A DNA stretch of 64,000 nt, from contig OX465281.1 of assembly GCA_949987705.1 (NCBI GenBank), forward strand, positions 3,822,001 to 3,886,000. Direction: 5' to 3'. The position numbers and the translations under genes were made by a program. The number at the start of each line of letters is the position of its first letter. Positions within the stretch are counted from its first letter, which is position 1. Shown piece by piece: positions 49,704-60,518 of this stretch. The notes under the pieces are model-generated. The model was not told where the DNA came from and made no database searches. It saw only the letters and a list, made by a program, of their open reading frames with translations. This stretch comes from Thereva unica (taxonomy: Eukaryota > Arthropoda > Insecta > Diptera > Therevidae).

Positions 49704-52504
49704 GGTCGTCCATAAATTACGTGAGGCGTTTAGGGGGGGGGGGGGTCGAGCCGAATCTCACCAAATCTCACGTGGTGGAGCGGGGGGTGCCGTCGGTAGG
49801 CAGTGGCCTGTCAGACCAGGTCGACTGGCACGACTAAGCTTGACTCAGTCTAACTGAAGGACAATGTTACCGTAAGATGAATTTTAAGAGTAGTAAAATC
49901 TACTACCTTTTTGAAAAAAAGGTAGCAAACTTTTTTGATTTCAAATCAATTTTTCATTTTTTTGTCACCTGCGAGAACGAGCAAAGTGGATGGTTTGCCG
50001 ACACGTGAACATGCTACGTATAACTTACCGTCAGAAAAACATTCATTTTTTAGATTCAGGCCAAAAACACTCAAATTGGTCTTGTGATTTGTTGATCGTC
50101 ATGATGAAAGCAAGAAATTGAATTGCAAAAATAAAATTCGGGGGAAACAAAATCAATCCGTTCGATTCGTCGACAGAGGAACACGGCCATTACCAACAGT
50201 CAGCAATTGCTTAGAGAAATCTTCGTCAGATGGATCGTTTAGCAAGGCAAGTCGCATGTTTGTCATCAGCTGTCGTTTCTTTATAAAGCGTCACTGATTC
50301 GATGCTTTGAGGTAAGCGTTTATTTCATGGGCAGCAGTGGTTCATGGAATGATTGATAGTGTCATCTTGAGTCAATGCGCAGATCTTTCATAGTTCGATT
50401 GAGTGCTTCCAATGCGCGTTTGTACGTCATTGTGTATTCATCCCAGACGATGATTTTACTTGCTACCAAAGCTTTGGCCAGTGCTAAGTGTTTTGCAAGG
50501 TTACATGTCGGGTTTGGAATCGTTTGAAGGTTTAACGGCAGTTTCAACATCGGCATCCTTCTGGCAACGTGGCAACTATCTCAGAAGAAGCAACTGCTAC
50601 AGCAATTTCGGATCTCGTACGAGCAATGGCCAAAATTAATGATATGACGAATACCTTGCAAACTCCACACGGCGCATCGGGGAAAAAAGCCACCATTTCC
50701 ATAATTAATTGCCTTCATTAACGTATCGCACACTTCCTTCTGTTGGGTACTCAACAGTGGTACATTCGCTCGAGCCTATTGGTTCAAAGCATTTCGATCA
50801 TGCAAACGTTCCAATTCTCAATTGAAAGCGTCGTTCATTCGACGATATGGCGTTGGTATTCCTAACTTGACTAACCAACTGCCGCACATGAGGTAACACA
50901 TGTCTTCGATCAAAAGCAAAGCCTGGTTATGTATCTCGCCATTCACCATGAAATCGGGTTTTACTGAACTGAACCGAATTCGGTGTAAAATGTTTTCGGA
51001 TATGTCATCCTTGTATTAGAAGGATGAGTAGAAACATTCGTCATTCTTCGTATGAGCTCTACAAATGCGACCAAGAGCATCATTAGAATGCACATCCGGA
51101 TGATCAGGAACCGTATCGCCTTGCTTCCGACGTTGAAATTTCTTCGATGGGGAGTTCCAAGTGGAATAAGGTGACAAATCGAAAAAACTGGTCAAAGTTA
51201 TCGCTGTAGGTGTTTCAGCAAGTTGAGCATCATTCGATGCGTTGAAAGAAACTCATTGACCATTCTCAAGATGTACCGCCAAATGTACAACAGTAAGATG
51301 ACGCTTATTAATGGAGAATGATGATATACACAAAACCGCTTCATTAAAACTAACATATCGTGATATCATCAAACGATGTTTTAGTAGTTATTCTGTTATT
51401 TGGGTCGGTCCCCAGATTTCACCACGCTCACGTACACACGCTGCGATCGATTTAGACATAAATAAAATAAAATTAGAATTATCGAAAAAAGGTAGTAGAA
51501 TGGTAACTTGATGTAGTAGTGTAGTAGATTACCATTTTTTTCTAAAAAGGTAGTAAAACTACTCCATATGTAGTAGAACGGTAACGCTGCTGAAGGATGA
51601 TACTTCAGGTATCCGCCTGACAGACCGTGGTATGCAGATGAAATCATGATTCCCTACAGACACACAGGCGAAAATGACTGCTTAGCATAGCAGGTTATCA
51701 ATTCAAAAATGTTCATGGCCTCAACGAAAGCTTCAAGGCGGCTCCAGTCTCGCGCCGTGAACACCCGCAAACAAGCGCGGACGCGAGTGTAGATGGTTTT
51801 CACGCCTAGCTCGCGCCTTGCTTTCCGTTACGAGTGGATACGGCGTGAATTCTTGCCGTCAATTCACGGCTCGAGAGTGAATAGAAGTTCAGATCTTCAG
51901 GCTGACGATAAATGCGATTTTTGTCAGCTTTTTTGAACTGTAGGCATTCTTGAACTGAGGCTTCTTGAAAACTTTCAGGTGACGGCCTACCGTCAAACTG
52001 TGTGTAAATTGGGCTGAACAGTACGAACCAAGTAACACTGAACCGCGAAAAGGCCATTCGAATTTAGAACTACAAGAAGGCACACGACGAATTTTAGCGT
52101 AATGAAATTCTTGTTGGGCTCACGTTTTGGTAGTTGTGTATCCATCCACCACACCGGAAAAACGAGGAGGGCAAGGGAGTCCGAATTATCAGTTATCTCA
52201 AATAAAAGCTTGCTCCCAACACCCCCCAGATGAACTTTTTACACGCCTTTCACTAGATTTAAATACGGTTACGTACACGGATTTTATACGCGAGGGCCTT
52301 TTCTGCAGTTCTATATTCAAAGGAAAGGCCAGCCTCGCTGTGGTTACGTATTTTTAATGTAAATACTAGAGATTTTTTAAAATTTGAAAAATCTCACGTG
52401 AGATTTGGGGGGAGGGGGTCGAGAGAAATCTCACGATATCCCACCAAGGGGGAGGGGGGGTTGAAAAATCGCAAAAATCACCTCACGTAATTTATGGACG
52501 ACCC
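49704..52504. mobile_element. Large TIR-bounded DNA element (non-autonomous or decayed)
   Basis: Left end GGTCGTCCATAAATTACGTG and right end with the exact reverse complement (52481-52503) bound about 2.8 kb. Subterminal G-rich tracts follow both ends (poly-G at 49735-49747). A CTCACGTG-type motif is near each end. No transposase of its own was recognised. A Helitron helicase relic lies inside. Confidence 0.7.
49950..51240 (-). mobile_element. Helitron helicase (Pif1-like) relic
   Basis: Minus-strand blocks: EIAVAVAS, then LKLPLNLQTIPNPTCNLAKH and IVWDEYTMTYKRALEALNRT (motif II-like DE), typical of Helitron Pif1-type helicases. The final LYVACSRVGKPSTLLVLAGD follows near 49970-50030. Many stops and frameshifts. 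AGTAG/CTACT-rich sequences near 49890 and 51490-51590 may mark its ends. It appears nested in the TIR-bounded element. Confidence 0.75.
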
Positions 52505-52729
52505 CTTTATGGTAAATAATCGGCAAGGCCAGTGGCGGATTGAGGTACCAATGTGAATCACCTCAAACGGGTGAACGCATTTGAATAAAATTTTGTTGGC
52601 CAGTGAACTTCAGTCCTTTTGGCTGTTAATAAAAATAATAGATTTGTTTATCTATTTAGATTTGATGAAAACTTACTTAAGACGGGGTAAAATCTTTTGA
52701 TTTTGTCATATTCATTTCAAAACGTACAG

Positions 52730-53660
52730 GATGCGCCAACTAGACCTTCGCTATTTCAACATTGAATAACTCTGACATTTTTTAGCCGATTTCGAAAAAT
52801 GTACACGATTCTGACACGTCATTCAGTACCATTTTAGCTATGAGATAATATACATCGAAAGAACGCGCTGAACTTGTAGCGGTTTACATTAGAAACAATC
52901 GTTAGATAAGTGTACATACGTGCTTATCGTAAAAAATATGGGAGAAACTCGGCGCCTTCAGGCAACACAATTCGTAGTTTAGTGGAGAATTTCTTTAAGT
53001 ACGTTTCTGTAGCCATTCGTCAGCGTCCCATTCGACCGCGTCCAAGACCTTCCAATGAAGTTATTGAAGAGAGTGTTGCCGATAATCCACATGTGTCATG
53101 TTGCCGTCGATCTCAGGAGTTGAAAGTGAGTAGAACGACTCTAAGGAGGAATAAAGAGCAAGATCTACATCTCTTCCCATACAAAGTGCAACTTACTCAA
53201 AGATTATTGCCTACGGACAAGTCGCGTCGCTTGCAATATGGAAATGGATTTGGGGGAGGTTTCAAAGTTCAGAATATGAGTTTGGAGCTGTTATTCTGTT
53301 TGTTCGATAATAATGCTCAGGCCCGTCTTGTGTTAACTGCCACTTATAAGCAAAATGCAGTGCAGGCAGACTGACTTAAAATATTCCCACTTCCTGTAAA
53401 AGTTTCGAAATGGACAAATCTTGGTTTTCATCGACACTCTCACCTACAGCGAAGATTATTTCAGCTGACTTGGCCGGACGAGCACGAGCTGTTTTCACAT
53501 AACAAACTTGTTCGAGCCGTTCGAATTTATTGAATTGAAATTTACTGTTTGATGATGACCACAGGCAATACGAACCATTTCGTCCGTATTTTTACCAGTT
53601 TATAATAAATTATTACTCTTTCAATGTAATTTCCGAGCGTGTAACGATCCATATCTAAAA
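52730..53660 (+). mobile_element. IS630/Tc1/mariner-type transposase relic
   Basis: A plus-strand frame at 52910-53374 has a helix-turn-helix-like N-terminal region (NTIRSLVENFFKY), RPRPSNEVIEESV, then LKVSRTTLRR and LFPYKVQLTQRLLPTDKSRRL, a familiar linker of this transposase type. Further blocks appear across stops (QILVFIDTLTYSEDY). No intact DDE catalytic set. Clear TIRs were not found. Confidence 0.7.
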
Positions 53661-54291
53661 ACCTTCGAATTTTTAATTGTCAAATGTCATCATAATGACA
53701 GTTGTGTGTTGACAGTTAAAAATGGCGCGAAATTTAAAATGATTCCTCTTGTTGAAAAAGTTTTGATTAGGAAATCTAGATTTAGTTTTTAACGATCGCG
53801 ATCCGATGATTAATTGAGGTTAAAACTATGACGTTGTTTAGTAAAGGCTTGGGCACACAAAAAACAACACCAAAGTTCCTTCTGAAGTCTGCCATTATAG
53901 AATATGGTAGCGTCTCTTTACTAGTCCATCTTAGCTCTCGCAGTTCAACGGTGAGTATTCTATATCGTCTAAATCTAAACTCGTATATTATTTCTACCAT
54001 TACTCTAGGTCTATCGTATACAGATAATGTTCTGAGGCTCATTTTTCGAATCCATAATAAAAATTGTTTTCTTAGGAGAGGTTTGCTAACCTCTCTCCCA
54101 ACCCCTTACTATAAGAACCAGTCCCCGAATATTTATAACCCCTCGGGGCATGGCTGGTCTAGTTCTATTTCTAGACCCTAGGCTTACAGATTTCAATATT
54201 CGTTAAATAACGCAATAACGCAATTTTAAACTATTCATTTCTAGATAATCACCAATCCACAACATTTGGTTAAGGTGACACCAGTCCTGCA

Positions 54292-57200
54292 ATGTCTCAG
54301 AAGCCACAAGAAACTGGACACCTCACCAATTTATTGACAGATTTCATACCCCACAAGGACGCACAGGGCATAAACAGGAAAATAACGTCGAATGTCCTCA
54401 AAGACTTGGTAAGTTTCCAAAAAGAGTTCAACCCTGTCCGTTGTTGACTTCCAACGTTTTTCATTTCTTTCTAGGAAGCATCCAAAGAAATCGGAAATAT
54501 CAATGTGAGAGAAAAATGGGGCAAAGAAATTGAGTTCCTTCTGTCCTGCATTGCACTTTCCGTCGGATTGGGAAATGTCTGGCGCTTCCCGTTTATTGCC
54601 TTAGAGAATGGCGGCGGGGCATTCGTTATACCGTACATAATAGTTCTGCTTCTAATCGGAAGGCCAGTTTACTATATGGAAGTTATTATTGGACAGTTTT
54701 CTAGTCAAGGCTGTATAAAGGCGTTTAGTTTTGCACCGATTATGAGAGGTAAGTGTAAACATCGCAAATTGTAAGCCCAAAAGATCTAAAATTAAGAGAA
54801 TGAACCGGATATTCCAGTTTAACTCTCTAGTTTAAGAAGAACAAGATACAATTGATTAATGCAGGTTGCTTAACTCCTCCACGCAGACCTTTGAATCATG
54901 CATTTGAAAAAAAGGCATTATTTATGGGATGTCCCAAATCAGGCATAGCTCTTGTCTTTAAAATATTACCAAATTAATTTTTATGACCCTTGATTTTATT
55001 ACCTTTTTATTACCTCTGGAAATAACCACTTATATTCCTAATAACAAGTACCCTTTAACCACTTATTTTATTTCCCCAGGTGTTGCCTATGGCCAAGTTT
55101 ATGCAACAGCTCTAGCAACGACATACTACGCTTGCGTAATGGCTTTAACAATAAGGTTCCTACTAGCATCATTCGCTGCTATTATACCATGGGCTTACTG
55201 CAGAGACGAATGGGGTACGAACTGCTTAGACTCCGCTGGGAAAGATCTGTTCTGTGCTCAAAATTCATCTGCGGGAAACATTTCATCGGCGGAACATTAC
55301 TTCATGTGAGTAAATCTGAAAATGGAACACTTAAAATCTGAACATATTTTTTTGGTATTTTAGAAAGAACGTTCTCCGCGAAAAGAACTCTATTGAAGAT
55401 GGAATAGGAAGCCCCAATCTGGACTTGGTTGCGTGCTTGGCGATTGCGTGGTGCATCATAGGGACTATTTTGATAAAAGGTACTTTTTTTAAATAAAGTC
55501 TAAATTTAAACTTAACAAAATCAAACTTAACAGGCATTCGCAGTTCGGGAAAGGCATCCTACTTCCTCGCAGTTTTCCCGTACATTGTAATGATTATTTT
55601 GCTGGTGCGGTCTGTGACTCTACCAGGGGCTTTAGACGGAATTGCATACTTCCTAAGACCGCAATGGGATCAACTCCTAAATCCTAAGGTATACTCTTAA
55701 TATTCTTAATGTTTTATCACAACTAACCCCGCATTGTAGGTCTGGTACGCGGCTATTACCCAAGTCTTCTTCTCTCTGGCCATTTGCTTCGGGACCCTGA
55801 TCATGTACGCCTCCTACAACAAACTGTCGAAAAATGTGTACAAGTACGGTAAAAAATCATATTCAAGTTTTGTCCAAATGCAATATTAGAGCAAATTACC
55901 TAGGGACGTCATCATCATCACCTCTGTGGACTCGCTGACTTCGATCCTGGCTGGATGCATAATATTTGGGATTCTCGGCAATTTGGCTTACGAGACTAAA
56001 ACCACTGACATTTCTACTGTTGTCAAAGGAGGAGCGGGGCTGGCTTTTATATCATATCCAGACGCTATTGCCAAGTTTGAACTGTTACCGCAAGTAAGAC
56101 TAGATTTCACATATTTCACAAGATCTGTAACATGATATTTATTCACCTGCAGGTCTTCGCGATTCTCTTCTTCATGATGCTACTAGTACTAGGCATCGGA
56201 AGCAACATAGGCATGGCATCCTGTGTCACAACTGTTATCAAGGACCGCTTCAACCACTTGCCACATTGGTTCCTTTCGGCCTCGATCTCAGTAATAGGAT
56301 TCCTGCTCGGCTTGATCTACATCACACCAGGGGGACAGTATTTGCTTAATCTTGTCGATTTCTTCGGCTGCTCCTTCATTGCCCTCGTTCTTGCCATTGC
56401 TGAGCTGATTGCTGTCGGCTGGATTTATGGTAACTTGTAGCAAAATGAGTGGTTCCAAAATAGAGTTAGGTTCGTCTCGTTTCAGGAATCAAGCGTCTTT
56501 GTAAGGATATTGAGTTTATGTTTGGTATTAAGACCGGAATCTACTGGAGGCTATGCTGGGGAGTGGTGACACCAGGGTTAATGGCGTTGGTTCTGGTTTA
56601 TACTCTAGTGGAGTATCAGCCTCTTACGTATAAAGGTGTGAGATATCCTGATGTCGCTTATGGTAAGTTTTTTTTAAATAATTCAACATTTTTATTCAGC
56701 CACAAATGAGGTCATGCAATTTGCGCAGGAAAGGCCCCGAAACAAAAACAATGAATTTTATATTGTTCATTAGGGACTTATTTGCGAATTTCTTTCCATC
56801 TTGCCCCGGTCATACTCGCACTAGGTGAAACTCACGTCACTGATACTGATTTCGTTTTTCATTCTCATTCTAACAAATCTATGAAGTCTAGACCAAATGA
56901 GGGGCTGAGATTCAAAAGTGGTCAAGTCCAAAAAAATAAAAATTCGAGATATTTCGCCAAAAAAAATTTTTTTTCTTTTGTTACCTGTGTACGAAGTCTT
57001 AGGTTGAAAAAAAAATTTTTCTTTATTTTTTCATTAAAATTGTTAATTTTTACAAGTAATGAAAATCAAAACTGGTCAAGTCCAGCGAGTTCAGTTTCAA
57101 AAGTGGTCAAGTCCATTTATTCAGTTTTAAAATGAACAATATCTGAAAACTTGTTTTTAAAAGTAAAATTAGGATGAGAAAACACTAAAATTGTAATTGT

Positions 57201-59709
57201 TTCATTGATTCCATAAGTTGTTCGATTTAGAACGATGTACATAAAAAATATACAGTAGATTGCATTTATAACGACATTTCGTTTATAACGTCGAAAATGT
57301 GAAGTAAAAAAATGATAGAAAAATATTTGCTTATAACGACTTCGGATTTTAAAACTCGTCATAATCAATAATTCAGTTTCAAATTTGACCAAGTCCATCA
57401 TAATTAAATCAAAACTGGTCAAGTCCAACGGTTTTAGTTTCAAAAGTGGTCAAGTCCCTATACTGAGTTTCAAAACTAGTCAAGTCCAATCAATTTTTAA
57501 CGATAAAACCGATAATTTATCAGGAAAAATCGCCAAAAAGTGGTATGCAATAATTAAACATTCGACGACAATCATAACTACTATTTTCTTCTTGAATTTT
57601 GACAAATGAAATGCTGTGTATTAGTTTTTTTGGTTTTATTCAAAAAATTGAAAAATGGACTTGGCCATTTTTGAATCTAGGCCCCTCAAATAGATGGTTT
57701 AATGAGGAATGTATGAAAGCAATTAAAGCCAAAGAAGCGGCCTATAGAGCTCGCAGATTTCTCCAAACGAGTATATCAAGTCGAAAAACTGCTGTAATTC
57801 CATCGTCAGGAAGGTCAAATCAGCATTTGACAACAAGTTGAGAAGTAAGATCCTCAACCCAAGCGTAGGAAGCAAAAACTTCTGGTACTTGGTAACTTCC
57901 ACCCGCTTAAAAATAATTAAGTAATTAAAAGCACGCACGCGCCAGCAGCTAGCATGCTATAAAAGAAAAGGTATGCACACTCCACAGGCACGAAATCAAA
58001 AAATTCCCGTTACGGGCGTGAATATTTTATAAATGCATCCGCATCAGCGTAGACCATTCCAAAGACGAGTGTTGTTCCACCAGGCAGTCCCCCAGCTAAG
58101 CAGTAACTAGGTCCCATGCTGCTTGACTTTCACAATCGAACGAGAACCTTTCTATTAAGAATGCTATTGGCACACTTTATGGTCACAAAGATAATTGCCC
58201 ATTTTCTTCGTCCTACACAATTTTTTAAAGTCACAGTTTTGCTCACTTTAGTCTAGAAAAAGTGCATGCCTGTGGCGGATGCGTGCATGTCTGTGGAGGG
58301 AGTGTGCGTGTTAGCAACGGGATAATTTTATTCCCGAGTAAAAATAACACTCGCCCGCACCAACCATGCAGCAGGCATGCACTAGCCCACAAGACGTCCG
58401 CAGCTAGCATGCACGCTTCATTAAAAATTTGACTCGCCGTGTCAATTGACAGTGTTTGTGCCTGCCTGCTGCATGCTAGGTTGGGGAGAATCTTATGTTT
58501 ACTCAAGCGTGCATGCTAGCTGCGGGCGAGTTTTATTTTTACCCAGGAATCAAAAAGAATTTTATATCTTCCATAACTCCCCCATTCATTTATGAGAAGG
58601 ACGTGATAAAAGGCAAATCCAAGGCTGACTTACTTGCATCTCTGTCCGCCTCAAATTCTTCTTTACCCGAAGCTGATACGTCACCATCGGTCCCCGATCG
58701 CAACGCCCATTCAATGGGCGGAATTTTCTTCAGGACTCGCGAGGCGTATAAATGTTAAAGAGCTCGACGTCAATAAATCCACTGGCCTAGACAATATCCC
58801 CCCTATGGTACTCAAGAAATGTGCCTCACCTTTGGCTAAACCTCTGCGCAAACTTTTCGCCCTGTCATACTTCTCCGGAATTTATCCCAACTCTTGGAAA
58901 CTAGCTCATGGTCAGCCCATTCCCAAAATGGTGAAGCCAGCGACCCTTTAAACTACTGCCCAATAGCAATTACTACTGTTCTCTCCAAAATCATGGAGAC
59001 AACAATCAATTGACAATTTTAAACGACAGGCAGTACGACTTTAGACCGAAAAGATCTACTGGCGACCTTCTTGGGTGTCTGACTGAGGCTCTCAGCCAAA
59101 ACATCCATCGCTTCAGTGAATCTGGTCTGATTGCTCTAGATATTTCCAAGGCTTTCGACAGAGTATGGCATCCCGCTCTGTTGTCTAAACTCCAAGCTAT
59201 TGGTATCGACTCAGTTCTATGGAACTGGATTGAGAGCTTTCTTTCTAGCCGTTCAATCAAGGTAGTATTGGATGGCGTCGAATCCAACCCTCATTCCATC
59301 TCGGCCGGCGTTCCCCAAGACGCGATTCTCTCACTTACTACACATTACTAACATAACTAACATTCCAAAATAAAATAATTTACATTTTTAAACTTTCAGC
59401 CATCGGTTGGACTATGTCAGCGATTGGAATTCTTCAACTGCCCATAATGGCAGTTTATACCATCACTAAACAACCCCAACCGACACTATATAAGGTAACT
59501 ATGCTGGATTTTTTTATTATTATGCACTATTATTAACAATTTCGTTTTGTTCACAGAAACTGCTATCAGCATGTAAGCCGGAGAGTTCATGGGGACCACT
59601 GGACCCCAAAGTTTTTGAAGAATACACCAAATTTCGAGCAGAAATTGAAACCTCGTCTCCCAAGGAGATGTCTATATTTAGTAAATTTTATGATAATATT
59701 TTTGGATGA
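54292..59709 (+). CDS. SLC6-family sodium-dependent nutrient amino acid transporter
   Basis: Coding exons: 54292-54408, 54475-54748, 55080-55305, 55364-55479, 55534-55688, 55740-55843, 55904-56093, 56153-56429, 56486-56662, 59400-59494, 59557-59709. All phases fit, giving 627 aa, the usual SLC6 size, with about 12 hydrophobic segments. TM1 holds the signature [10 protein letters not shown] followed by [12 protein letters not shown]6 region reads [16 protein letters not shown]; later GSNIGM and [14 protein letters not shown]. An extracellular loop 2 with Cys and two N-S-S/N-I-S glycosylation sites follows TM3. It ends DNIFG-stop. These features place it with insect nutrient amino acid transporters, which bring amino acids in with Na+ across the plasma membrane. 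Substrate cannot be read. At exon 6 the donor is GTACGG (55844), needed to keep frame. The 2.7-kb intron 9 is full of nested repeats. An acceptor at 54243-54244 before the ATG shows an upstream leader exon. Confidence 0.95.
56897..57689. repeat. DNA element with TIRs and repeated CAAAAGTGGTCAAGTCCA motif
   Basis: Ends TGAGGGGCTGAGATTC and, reversed, TGAGGGGCCTAGATTC pair over about 33 bases. Inside, variants of TTTCAAAAGTGGTCAAGTCC recur about seven times between 56908 and 57490 in the same orientation, and once inverted at the right end. The 793-bp element has no coding capacity. It is in SLC6 intron 9, directly followed by LINE sequence. Confidence 0.75.
57690..57903 (+). mobile_element. 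CR1-like LINE, left piece of a split copy
   Basis: Encodes [21 protein letters not shown] and, across frameshifts, [26 protein letters not shown]. This matches the endonuclease-RT linker of the LINE at 39696-41794. The copy breaks at 57903 and resumes at about 58549. Confidence 0.75.
57904..58330. repeat. Insertion within the LINE, left part
   Basis: Non-LINE DNA beginning CCCGCTTAAAAATAA with GCACGC/GCTAGCATGC motifs. The end weakly resembles the TIR of the neighbouring 58331-58549 element. It may be a degraded related copy or part of one composite insertion. Confidence 0.45.
58331..58549. repeat. Small TIR element (about 27-bp TIRs)
   Basis: Left TTCCCGAGTAAAAATAA and reversed right TTCCTGGGTAAAAATAA pair over about 27 bases, followed by ACTCGCCCGC in both. 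The arms also share GCTAGCATGC. Length 219 bp. Its right end joins LINE sequence directly. Confidence 0.75.
58549..59335 (+). mobile_element. CR1-like LINE, right piece of the split copy
   Basis: Starts at SIKKNF and runs through the [96 protein letters not shown]. It then ends abruptly before the YADD/FADD motif. Two frameshifts. Sense orientation in SLC6 intron 9. Confidence 0.85.
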
Positions 59710-60518
59710 GAAAAAATATTAGTTTGTTGTAGTAGGAAATTTAAGTGTAGATAGATAGATAATTTTTAGATATTTTTGTTACAAAAGATTTTAGAATAAT
59801 AATTTATGACAAATTTTTGTAAATTTCTCGTTTTCTTCACCATTTTTTTGTCAATTGCATTAAGTTTTATGTTGGTTTCTTCCAATGACATCAAGATGGC
59901 GATAGAAGTCTTTGGTGCTAAGATTGGAAGACGGAGGTTGATGGAATTTCTTAACAATTAAGGACCAAGAAAAGCTTTACCCCAGAATCTTGGAATATCA
60001 GAGCAGGCAGGGAAGATGTTAAGCAAAAATGGAAGGAGTTCTTTAGCTAGTGGTTGAATGCGAATGAAAATACCAAACACTTACAAGAAACTCCCCTGCG
60101 ATGTAATGATGTCACCAGAAAAATAAACGTAATTACCTACGGTTACTAAAAAACGAAAAACCGCGATAATTAATAATATCATAACATTATATACAGCAGA
60201 ACGTTCTAGTCTAGACAAACTACTATGCTTTTTATGACTGAATCAAAAAGTACCCGTGAATTGCAAGGAAAGCGTATCCTTCCTAACTTATCCTATCCAC
60301 TTCTATTCTTCAAACAAAGCTTACTACGAAATATTGCAACATGACCTAAAGTACTTGAAGGACTTCTACATAGTACAAAGGGAAATTCCTTAGCTTAATT
60401 TTTTCACACACAAAAATGTTAAAACGTGACAATATGGCCTACGCTTCTTAGAATCAATGTTGGTGCACCCACAACAACAAATATAAAACGCCGAAGCAGA
60501 ATTATCAACATTTATTGA
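59710..60518. other. Spacer between convergent SLC6 genes (3' ends)
   Basis: Holds the 3' UTRs of both transporters. An AATAAA (plus) lies near 60120, about 410 bases past the first gene's stop. For the minus gene, TTTATT at 60511-60516 reads AATAAA only a few bases past its stop. No coding sequence. Confidence 0.5.

Noticed and set aside
56782..57135. 117-residue plus frame in SLC6 intron 9
   Set aside because: Made of the repeated GTGGTCAAGTCC motif and AT-rich DNA; not coding.
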